NCBI GenBank assembly: GCA_029974595.1
Contig: JARKRC010000027.1
Span: 336,506-400,505, forward strand
Source: Ereboglobus sp.
Lineage (GTDB): Bacteria; Verrucomicrobiota; Verrucomicrobiia; Opitutales; Opitutaceae
Direction of reading: 5' to 3'
DNA length: 64,000 nt
The notes below the pieces were generated by a model, which was given only the letters and a program-made list of their open reading frames with translations, was not told where the DNA came from and ran no database searches. Below, piece by piece: positions 8,433-18,100 of the stretch. How positions within the stretch are numbered: position 1 is the stretch's first letter; the number at the start of each line of letters is the position of its first letter. The position numbers and the translations under genes are program-made.

Positions 8433-10643
8433 TCATGGCATTTTGTTGAGGCCTTCGGAACGCACGGTCCAACCGGCGTTTTTCGGGAAGCCAGGGGCGT
8501 CGCCTTCGGGGGCGGTGTCGTAGCCGGCGGCCATAAGCGCGACGGCGCCCAGGAAGGAGGCGTTGAAGGGCATGTAGGCGGGGCAGCCTCGGGGTTCCTT
8601 GGGGCGGCGGACGTAGCCTTGCGGCATGAAACGCGCAGAGGGGGCGTCATTGGTCACGATGTCAACGGCGGCTTGCGGGTCGCCGAGGCGCGTGGCGGTC
8701 ATCGCTCCAAAGCCCATCGCCCAACTGTTCCAGCGTTTGGGGTTGCGCTGGTGAATGGCATCAAAGGTGGTTTTCATGATTTTGGGATCGATGAGGGGCG
8801 TTTGAGGCACGCAGCCGAGGGCGTAGATTTGGGACGTGGCGCCGCGGTTGTTGGGCTCGGTTTCGATTTCGATATACCGGCCTTCAACAATGGTGGGCGT
8901 GGCAAGTTTTGCGAGGACGTCGGCCCAATGCGCATCGGGGGCGAGGCCGAGGCGTTCGCGCCACTGTTGCGCGAGGTGCAAACCCCAATACCAGAGGGCA
9001 AGTTCAAATGTGGGGTTTTGAGTTTGGTCTTCCTTGGAGGCTTCGCTGGAGGCTTTGAGCGGGGGGCCGAGAATGTAGCGTTTGGTGGCGGTGTCGTAGA
9101 AGGCGTAGCTGGCGAGGTAATCACCGGTTTCGAGGACGATGTCTTTGTATTTGGCGAGGGCGGCGCGGGCGTCGGCGGGCGATCTCGTGGCAGCATCGCG
9201 ATAGACGAGTTCGCAGAGGTATATGGGGTTGGGATGATTCCAGATGATGAAGGGGTTTATGCCGCCGGGGGTGGGGCGTCCGTCGGGACCTGCCATTTTG
9301 GGCCAGCAGGCGCCTTTGTAGCCTTTTTCGGCAGCGTCGGCTTTGGCGAGGGGGAGGACTTGTTGATACCATGAGAGGCCTTTTTCCAAAAGATCGGTAT
9401 GGCCCCATTGATAGAATTGGGCGGAATGGATGAAATAGACTTCGGAGTTGTGCTTGCCAAACCATGTTGGGGTGACGAGGCCGCATTCGGAGGGCGGGAA
9501 GATGCTCGCGTAGTTTACGCGGACAACGTAAAGGGACTGGATGGTGCGGCGTTCGAGTTCGGGGGCGCGTGAGTTGGTGCTGGCAGAAAGATCAATGATG
9601 CCGCCCTTAGTCCAAAATTCGCGCCAGGAAGTGACGCTGGCTTTGGTGATGTCGGCGAAGGAGGGTAGTGCCGTGGCGGGTTTGTCGGCGGCGGCGAGCG
9701 TGGCGGCGGGCGTGACGTTGACGGGGCGCGTGGGTTCGGCAGTGGCAGGGGTGAACTCGCAGGTGAAGGCGAGCTGGCCGCCTCCGGCAGAGCGGGGGGC
9801 GAGGCGGAAGTCATGCGGGGCAGCTTCCGTGAGGTCGGCGAGGCCGTCCCAGGCGAGTTTTACGTTGCAGGTGGCGGCGTCGATGGTGCGGGTGAGTTGC
9901 GCGGATTGGGCGCTTTGCGCGGTGATTTTGGTGGTGTGTGCGTCGGGTTTGTTCCAGATGAGCGGGGGATTGTTTTTGCTGGCTGCAAAATCGTAAGCGT
10001 AGGGGAAGCGAATGCGGAGCGCGAGTGTGCCATTTTGGAGGAGGGGCGAGCGGATGCGGGCGGTCATCATGCTGCGTTCGGGGTGGGCGGCGGTGACGAC
10101 TTCGACGGTGTGGCCGTCGAGGAGGTAGCGACTGGTGACGATGCCAGTCCAGAGGTCGAGGGTCTGGTCGATGGCCGTGAGGTCGCCGAGGGTGAGTTCG
10201 CGGTTTTGATAGAGAAAGCTGAATTGTCCAAGGGGAAGCGGGTGCGGGTTTTCGCGGAAATATTTTCCGGCGGGGCTTTTTTCGAGGGCGATGTAGGGGA
10301 CCTGGCGTCCGTGGACGTTGTAGTTTTTGGAGGCGTCTTCGAGTTTGTGGCCTTCGGGGTTGGGGAAATCGTGCCAAGCCCAGGCGGCGAGAGTATAGAT
10401 GGGGACGCCTTTGGTGTGGTGAAGTTTGTCGAAGCATTGAAGGCCGGTGGCGTCGACGGTGAACGCGAAGTCGCCATTGCCGACGCTGAGTGAGGCCTCG
10501 GGATCGACGGTGGTGATGCGGGGATTATGACGCGTGACGACGGCGTGGCGATCTATGGTGGCGGCGGGCGCGATGAGCCCGGGAGCGAGCGCAGAAAGGA
10601 TGCAGGCGGATGCGAAGGTGCAGAGCAAAGGACGTTGATTCAT
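8433..10643 (-). CDS. secreted six-hairpin glycosidase-like protein, paralogue 1
   Basis: About 736 residues from the ATG at 10643, which gives a signal peptide (MNQRPLLCTFASACILSALA...). Mature start IDRHAVVTRHNP. The N-terminal ~300 residues resemble the beta-sandwich of GH65/GH95-type enzymes and the C-terminal ~400 look like an (alpha/alpha)6 barrel, with WGHTDLLEKGLSWY and FELALWYWGLHLAQQWRERL. A paralogue lies at 33435-35657. Acidic residues kept in both (GKHNSE and the E of FELALWYWG) are candidates for catalysis. I recognise the type as an uncharacterised glycosidase-like family of gut bacteria; no substrate is known to me. A 9/11 operator candidate is 93 bp upstream (10736). Confidence 0.75.
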   Translation of the reverse strand: MNQRPLLCTFASACILSALAPGLIAPAATIDRHAVVTRHNPRITTVDPEASLSVGNGDFAFTVDATGLQCFDKLHHTKGVPIYTLAAWAWHDFPNPEGHKLEDASKNYNVHGRQVPYIALEKSPAGKYFRENPHPLPLGQFSFLYQNRELTLGDLTAIDQTLDLWTGIVTSRYLLDGHTVEVVTAAHPERSMMTARIRSPLLQNGTLALRIRFPYAYDFAASKNNPPLIWNKPDAHTTKITAQSAQSAQLTRTIDAATCNVKLAWDGLADLTEAAPHDFRLAPRSAGGGQLAFTCEFTPATAEPTRPVNVTPAATLAAADKPATALPSFADITKASVTSWREFWTKGGIIDLSASTNSRAPELERRTIQSLYVVRVNYASIFPPSECGLVTPTWFGKHNSEVYFIHSAQFYQWGHTDLLEKGLSWYQQVLPLAKADAAEKGYKGACWPKMAGPDGRPTPGGINPFIIWNHPNPIYLCELVYRDAATRSPADARAALAKYKDIVLETGDYLASYAFYDTATKRYILGPPLKASSEASKEDQTQNPTFELALWYWGLHLAQQWRERLGLAPDAHWADVLAKLATPTIVEGRYIEIETEPNNRGATSQIYALGCVPQTPLIDPKIMKTTFDAIHQRNPKRWNSWAMGFGAMTATRLGDPQAAVDIVTNDAPSARFMPQGYVRRPKEPRGCPAYMPFNASFLGAVALMAAGYDTAPEGDAPGFPKNAGWTVRSEGLNKMP

Positions 10644-10735
10644 GATGCGTTGCTTTGTTGGATGTGCTGGAGAGGTAAGAACTATGCCACGAGAATTTGA
10701 CACGACCCGGAACGCAGCGCGATAGCGCCACGAAT

Positions 10736-10746
10736 CTGACAGTCGG
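10736..10746. promoter_or_regulatory. palindromic operator candidate (9/11)
   Basis: CTGACAGTCGG, i.e. CCGACTGTCAG on the minus strand, 9 of 11 matches to CGGACTGTCCG. It is 93 bp upstream of the six-hairpin gene starting at 10643. Confidence 0.4.
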
Positions 10747-10781
10747 GATACCGAAATGACCGGATGTTCTAATATTAACTA

Positions 10782-11807
10782 TTAGGCATCCCTCCGCACG
10801 GTCGGGCCTTCCACCCATCGGCTTGGAATTGTGATGAGCGAGGGGATTTCGGGAACCCCGCGTTCGTTGCGATGGAGCATGGCCACGACACTTTCAACGG
10901 CGCGCGCGCCGATGAGTGCGGTTCGTTGCTCGAGGCCGGCGCAGGGCACATGCTGGCGAAGTGTATTGAGGCAGAAAAAACCGTGCGTTCGCGGCACGCT
11001 CGCGCCGCCCGCCCGCATCCACTCGATAGCCTCGCTCTGATGCCCGATAACGACATCGGGATTATATTTGGAAAACCATTTTTTGAAATTGTCCTTTGTT
11101 ATTTCATCCTCCACGAGCGGTGGCACGGGACGTTTTTCGGGGTTGGAATTCTGAAAGGCCAGAAATGCGCCCTGCCAGCGACCAAGCAACCGCTCGTCAG
11201 TGTGCCTGTGCATGAACAAGCCGGGCCGTTTGTATCCGCGTTCGCGCAATTTTTGCAGTCCTCTCACGAGCGAGCGATAGTGGTCCGGGCAGATCGAGTG
11301 CAGGGCGGGCTTGCGGATCGAATAATCGGTGTAAACGCCCGCAAAGCGCGTCCAGTCAAGTCCCGAGAAATCCGGATCGCCCCAAGCCGGCAGGATCACG
11401 ATGCCCTGGATGCCGCGCGATTCGAGTATCTGATTCAGGCGGGACATGCTCACCCCGGTTTTACCGGAGGAGGTGAACGATTCGGTTTTGAAACCGAGGC
11501 TTTGAGCGCTTTCCATCGCGCCGCGTGTGATTTCGCAATAGAATTTTTTTGCATACTCGGGCCGTCCTGGCTCGTCGAGTGTCAGCAAGGCAATGACTCC
11601 GCGAAAGGTATTGCTGCTGGAACGGCGCAGTTCCGACATGACCGCTCCGGCGAGAGGATTGATTCTATATCCGGCTGCCTCGGCGGCTCTTCGGATGCGG
11701 ATCGCGGTTTCGGCTTTTACGCAATCCGAGCCCCGAAGCGCCTCGGAAATGGTGGTGCGCGAAACACCGAGGGTTTTGGCAAGTGAGCGAAGGGTAGGCG
11801 CGGACAT
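10782..11807 (-). CDS. LacI-family transcriptional regulator
   Basis: 341 residues. Residues 1-55 are a LacI helix-turn-helix plus hinge (TLRSLAKTLGVSRTTISEALRGS, then AGYRINPLAG). The rest is a periplasmic-binding-protein-like ligand domain, with GIVILPAWGD, VIGHQSEAIEWM and the C-terminal ITIPSRWVEGPT. It sits between the glycosidase genes and the autotransporter. A perfect CGGACTGTCCG palindrome lies 43 bp upstream of its start and a variant lies past its stop, ahead of the next glycosidase. Inference: it regulates itself and the neighbouring polysaccharide genes. The inducer is not predictable from the sequence. Confidence 0.92.
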   Translation of the reverse strand: MSAPTLRSLAKTLGVSRTTISEALRGSDCVKAETAIRIRRAAEAAGYRINPLAGAVMSELRRSSSNTFRGVIALLTLDEPGRPEYAKKFYCEITRGAMESAQSLGFKTESFTSSGKTGVSMSRLNQILESRGIQGIVILPAWGDPDFSGLDWTRFAGVYTDYSIRKPALHSICPDHYRSLVRGLQKLRERGYKRPGLFMHRHTDERLLGRWQGAFLAFQNSNPEKRPVPPLVEDEITKDNFKKWFSKYNPDVVIGHQSEAIEWMRAGGASVPRTHGFFCLNTLRQHVPCAGLEQRTALIGARAVESVVAMLHRNERGVPEIPSLITIPSRWVEGPTVRRDA

Positions 11808-11849
11808 GGGCGGGTTGGTGGATGGTTTATTTTAAAGGAAAGCATGAAT

Positions 11850-11860
11850 CGGACTGTCCG
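11850..11860. promoter_or_regulatory. palindromic operator candidate (perfect copy)
   Basis: CGGACTGTCCG, five-base arms around a central T. 43 bp upstream of the LacI-type gene on the minus strand, a position suited to autoregulation. Confidence 0.55.
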
Positions 11861-12114
11861 GCAAGCGGTTTATTGCGATACGGGAAACGAACCACATTCA
11901 TTGAAGCATCTTGTTACGGCCCTTTCCATTCAGAATGCAAATCTAGTGATCCTTACTGATCCCAAAAAATATACTCACCCCGGCATGACATGCTCGTATC
12001 TCTTGGTTCGCGATGCATCACAACACCAAAAAATATCTAAACAAACACTTTGATTAAAGAAGCTGGATGACCCCCGCCTCCGGGTCGCATCTGTTATAAC
12101 CGTCCCTCCTGAGT

Positions 12115-12143
12115 TTGCATCGCGGCAATTTCCAGAAAATTAT
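12115..12143 (+). promoter_or_regulatory. possible sigma70-like promoter for the autotransporter
   Basis: TTGCAT, 17-bp spacer, AATTAT; the -10-like box ends 35 bp before the ATG at 12179. Match by eye only; consensus use in this lineage is not certain. Confidence 0.3.
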
Positions 12144-12178
12144 TCCAATTAATGATAACCAAATAAAATCACACTATT

Positions 12179-15100
12179 ATGAATACCACCATCGCGTCAT
12201 TCTGTGTTTGTCGCCCGATTGCCCAAGTTTCGGCATTTCGCGGGCTGATAGTGGCTGCGGCCGTATGGATCGGCGCATTGAGCCCCGGCTATTCGCAAAC
12301 AGTTTATTGGTTGAGCGGTAGCGCGGGTGCCGTTGGCTCCAAGGAAAACCCGTCTGGCGCCATACGTTTGATAAAAAATGATGTGGTTATTCTTGATGCA
12401 GGCAAGGTTTCCGATGTTGTCGCATTTACTCCGTGGAATGCCATTTTACCGTCGTTTACGATCAGTTCGCTTGTGACAAACGGAGCAAACAGCACCTACT
12501 TGGGGTATAAGGATGGGGACGTGAGCCTTACCTATGCCCTCACGCCGTTTGCGAAGCTCGACCCGGCGAAGAGCTGGGTAGTTCCAGAACTGATGCCGTC
12601 GTTTTTTACTCAGGGCAATCCCGTGCGCATATCAGCCAAAATTCAACAGGATAATAAGGATACGCCTGATTGGATCAAGGCGGTGACTTCGGTCGGGATG
12701 AATACTTGGCCAATTTCATTGTATTCTTCCGATGCGTTGGATGCGGGCGGCAACGGCATTGTTCCGCGCATGGATATGCAAAATGCGGCATGGGCCATTC
12801 TCACGCCGTCGGATACAACCTCGCGAATCCAGTTGATGGACTATTATAGTGATTATGGCCCCATACCTGCCGGCGGAACTCGGACTGTTGGCAACTATTC
12901 GATGATAACCTTGGAGCACATTATCTTTTATGGGGGGCGCAGCCAGGGCAACGGCGGGGCGATCGATTTTCGCCGGGCCACAGACGGCCACTCCTCGCTG
13001 GCCTCGGGTAATCGCGCCACGGTGCAGATTAAAGGAGATGTGGCCTTTGTCGGTAATTCGGCGAAAAACCTTGGTGGCGCAATCCAAGGTCAGGAGTCGC
13101 TTCAATTTGACGGCAACGCCTATTTTGTAGGCAACATTGTCGGAGCTGACTACAGCCAGCCGGATGGCGGCTTGCTTGTATTTAATACGGGCGGCGGCAG
13201 CAGCTACGTTGGCAATGGTGGCGCCATTCGCGCCGGTTCCGGAGGCGATCAAAATCTTATCTTTAACAAGGACGCAATTTTCGTGGCGAATCTGGCAGGC
13301 GACATGGGAGGCAGCATATCCATCCATAACGGCACCAATCTTCGTTTCAACGGCAAGACCGTGTTCATGGGCAACATGTCCGGCCTCTATATGCAGCAAA
13401 TGGCGACTCGTGGCGGCGGCAATGGCGGGGCCATTGTTTTTGGAGATACTGGAAACAAGGCATATTTTGCAGGGGAAAGTTATTTCATCGCAAATGCGGC
13501 GGGTGGATATGGCGGCGCGTTGAGTGGCGGCCATTCGAGCAATGTCACCCAGAATTCCTTCTTTTATTTTACGGCAAATGCCCTTTTTACGGATAACATT
13601 TCCGGCTACAATCCCACGACAACCACGGTAGTCAGCTCAACGAGCGGCCAGGCAAAAAATGGCGTGTTCACACCTCCCGCCAACATCACTACGGGCACCG
13701 GTATCACCAGTGATGGCTTTTGGTACGGTGAAGCAGTTGTCAATGTCTTGTCTGGCACCAACAAAAGCGGGCAGAAAGACTACGGCTCCAAAGTAAGAGG
13801 AGGGGGTGCAATCATGACATTGGGCGAGCGGCTGCTTTTCTCTGAAGGCGCGGAGGCGACATTCCGGCGCAATAGCACCAATGGCTCTGGCGGGGCAATC
13901 CTCACTTTCGCCAATCAGACTGCGAACAACGGCCCGACCGGGTATCTCACCGGCATCGCCACGGCGTTTTTCGATAACGCAACGTTTACCGGTAACGTAG
14001 CCGTCATAAATGGCGGTGCCATCATGGCGGGCACGTATGGTACGGCGAGATCTGATATATGGACCTTCAGTTCGACCAACAACTCTGCGGCGTCGGTGTA
14101 CTTTGGTAAGGCCGGCCTCGGTTCTACGCTCACGATGAATGGCAATATTTCTTACAGCAAACCGGTTGTCTTCATTACCAGCACGAATATAAGCGCGAGC
14201 GGTTCCGTTGTCATTGCCACCGGCACAAGTGTCAAAACGGCCAATGGCACAACAGTGGACGAAGTTCCGGTGATGGGCGGCGGCGCGGTCTTTGCCAATG
14301 GCGGGCTTTACGTCGAATCCCTGTATTCATTCAGGAATAATCAGACGGGCGGTAGCGGCGGCGCGCTCCTGATCGGCTCCGGCACGACGCCTCAACTCAT
14401 AGCGGGCAGGCAGGGATCGCCTTACGCCTTGATTCTCAATCCGTTGGATTGGAAAAATGCGGGGACCTATTCCAAGGCAGGCGACTGGGCTTTGTTGCAG
14501 AATAATGTGGCCGTCTATAACGGTGGCGCCATCGGCTCTTATGACGGTGCCAAGCTTTATATTGGTTCCGGCGCCAAATTTCTCGAGAACTATGCTGGCG
14601 GGCAAGGCGGTGCGATTGCCATGGGGCTGACTTCGGGAGCTATTCCGGGGAGCGCTTCGATTCCCGCCTCATCGATTGACGCACCGCTTCTCGATCTTCG
14701 CGCTCGGACGGGCGATATTATTTTCCAAGGCAATCGTGCTGGTGTGGCGGTGGACACATCAACCGTCGATTTTGGTAAAATACTCGATCCCTCCATCTCT
14801 GGGGACGGGACAGGAACCGCCGGATATATGACTGTGAACACAACGTCGGGTCGAAAAAATGATATTTATGTGGGCAAAGGCGCGATCACCGGAACAGCCA
14901 CTATTGCCGGCACGATCAATATGGATGCCTACAAGGATATGAAGATTTCTTTGAATGGCGGCATTGAGATGGATCATAGCGGAACAAAGAACCTTGTTGT
15001 TAAAATCAATACCACCCCCTACGTCTCGACAACTTCCATAGGTGGCACTTCAGCAACAACAGGACTTCTTGCCGATAGCGGCACGATGCCGGTTGGCTTG

Positions 15101-18100
15101 GTGGTATTTGACAATGCCGGCGCGGATATCGAGGGTGTCACCACCATCGGCAACGGCATACTTCGCATCCAAGGCACCTCGAATAATCTGCATTGGGGCA
15201 CAGGCACGAGTACCACGCGTGCGGGCACAAAGTTCGAACTGCAAGGCCCCGCCTCGCTCGAGGCCAACGCTACCATCAATGCCAACACGATTCTCATTGG
15301 TGCCGGCGCCACTCTTCGCGTTCTCGGAAGCAGCGTCGGCGCAGGCGTCCTCTCGCTCAACGCCGGCGCGGGCGGCGTCACCTATTCTGGTTCGGTGAAT
15401 CTTGCAGGCAATGGCCGCATCAATACCGGTGTTTCCGGACTTGCTTCCGTTTCCTCCGTTACCGTCGGCGATTTCGGGCACGCGGCGGCGCAAACGCTGA
15501 CCATCGGACAGAATGTCTCGGTGCTTGCTGGCATCACGTTTGCCAACAACGCAAAGCTGACCGTGGGTTTGTTCGACGGAGGCAGCGACCTGCTGCGCGC
15601 GGACTCCATCACTCTCGGCTCCAGCACTCGAATCAGCCTGAGTTCGGTGGCACAGGGTCTCTCGTTTAATTTGGCGAGGGCGGACAGTGCCATTGCTGGA
15701 AGCACCGTTTTTGCGCTTGATTACAAGGGCACGGATCTCGCCGCCATGGTTGTGAATCCCCGCTTTACGGCGAACGCCTATATTAGCGGCAACGACATCC
15801 TTTTGGATTATACGACCACCAACAAACTCCTCGCTTGGAATGCGGCAAGTGGCGTCTGGACTTCCGTGGCTGCCAATTGGGCAGGCGGCGATACCAAATA
15901 CGTGCTCGGGGACGCTGTGGTCTTTGACGCCGCGCATTCCGGCAGTGTCAGTGTAAATGAAAACGTCGCCGCGTCCGGGATGAATGTGACCGGTGATTAC
16001 ACCTTTGGCGGACAATATGGCATCACCACGCAGGCTTCCGCATGGGGCGGCGGCGCGGCTCCGACGCAGGCGGATGGACGCCTCACCATGAGCGGTACGG
16101 GCAAGATGCTGACACTCGCCAACGCCCAGGCGGGCCAGCGCAACGAATTTATGAGCGGCATTTTAATCACCGGTGGTACCGTTGCAGCAGGCACCGAAGC
16201 CCAGCTCGGCTCGGCCCTCAGTCAGATTGTATTTTCAAACAACACGAACAATGGCGCGGCGCTCCTCGTCACCAATACGATGATTCTCAACGGAGCCTCC
16301 AGCCTCCAGTCCCAGCGCCTCAATGTCGCAACGGGTAACTTCGCCACCATCGCCACAACCGCCTCCGGAGCGCTGTATGTCATCAACAACACGGTTGTGG
16401 GAACCGGCGGCGTGATTAATGTCGAGGCGGGCTCCAGGCTCAATCTCAACGCGCAAGGCAGCATGTCGTTCTTGAATAATACGGCTGCCCAAGGTGGCGC
16501 GCTCGCTTTGGCTGCCAGCTCCACGGCCAGTATTGATGTGGCTTCGGACAAAACCGTGATGTTCGGCTTGCAAGGCGACCGCACTCTCAACACATCGGCT
16601 AACACCAGTGCCGCGGATTCCATTTATGGCGCTGCCGGCTCGATGATAGAAAAGAAGGGGGCGGGCACACTCTCGATCAATTCCAACAGCTCAGGCTTCC
16701 ACGGCACCCTGAATGTGAATGAAGGCAGAGTCTTGCTTGGCGAAGGTTCGGTGTTCGGCTCGTTGACAAGCCATATCAATGTTCGCAACGGCGCCCTGTT
16801 GGGGGGGGGGGGCACGATTGGCGGCAATCTTCTTGTGGATGGCGGCAAGCTGTCGATTGACGGCGGGCAGGCATTTGATCGTTCCTCTTGGGGGACGGCT
16901 CAGACGCTTACGATCGTGGGCGATTTTGGCCTGAACAATGCCTCGTTGCTCTACAATGCCGTGGTCAACAAAAGCAATGAATATAGTATTGACCTCATTC
17001 AAACGCACGGTCCGGTCAGTATTTCAGGCTCCACAAAATTCGACTTCAACAGGCTCTCAACCGGACTCGCGTCGCTCATCGATTCGGGCTCCTCGGCCAT
17101 CACATGGGCGGCCACTGCCGGCGGGGTTACAAGCGGCAGCATCCACTTGTCGGGCACGTTTGTAACATCGTCGGGCAGCAGTTACGCGATCATGCTGCTC
17201 AATTCCAACACAGCTTGGAATGGCCCGACTTTCGTTACTTCGCATACCGGTGCCACCTCTGAAAACTTTATTACATCCACCAACTTTGTAATAAGCAAGG
17301 GAGGCGTCAATCTTGACGCGTCGCGTTATGAAATCGAGGTCGGGTACAATCTGATTAATTCCCTTTACGTCGTTGACACGTCAGGTGCCATCACCGGTAC
17401 GGTCGGGGCGGTGGTGAGCCAGACCAATTTCTACGACGCTTCAAAGCTCGTAATGAATACGTTCGTCAACAACATGAAGCTTTATTGGACGGGCGAATCC
17501 GGCACATTATGGAACACCTCCAGCAATAATTGGTACATCCCGAAAGCGACCTCCGATAAGACTTTTGCCGACGGTGACAGTGTTGTCTTCGGTGCCACAG
17601 GCAGCAATGGAATTGCATATGACAACAACGATGCGGCCCTGCGCTCTGTAAACGTCGATATGCTTGCCGCTTATGTGGCGGATCTGACTGTTACGGGAAC
17701 AGGCAACTGGACGTTTGTCGGCGGTGTGATTGCCTCCAACGCGGGCGCCAACAACTACAGGGACGCGGATCGCAATGACCTCAGCACCGGCCAGTTTGTG
17801 CTCGACGAATCATTCACCGGCACCGTTACCCTCGCAAACAATGGTGGCATTTCGTTCAACGGAGCGTATGTCACCACAGGATCGACGACAAAAAAATTGA
17901 ATAATGTTGAGATTCGCAACGGCACGCTGCTCACGTCTGCAGGCAGGCTGAATGAAAATTCAGTTCTGAACAACAGCACCCTGATATTCAACCAGACTTC
18001 GAATGAAACCCTGAAAGCCATCGTGACGGGAACCGGCGATATCATACAGACAGGATCGTCCACTCTGACTGTGAATGAAGAAAGCGGTGTCAGGGTAAAA

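Larger units (their letters stand above)
11808..12178. other. divergent intergenic region, lacI-type gene / autotransporter
   Basis: 371 bp of lower-GC DNA with no convincing gene. It holds the perfect palindrome at 11850-11860 and a possible promoter for the autotransporter (12115-12143). A 69-codon open frame at 11844 has no recognisable protein character and runs through the operator, so I do not call it a gene. Confidence 0.6.

Noticed and set aside
11844..12053. Small open frame of 69 codons before the autotransporter
   Set aside because: It overlaps the operator palindrome, has no start signal and no recognisable protein features.
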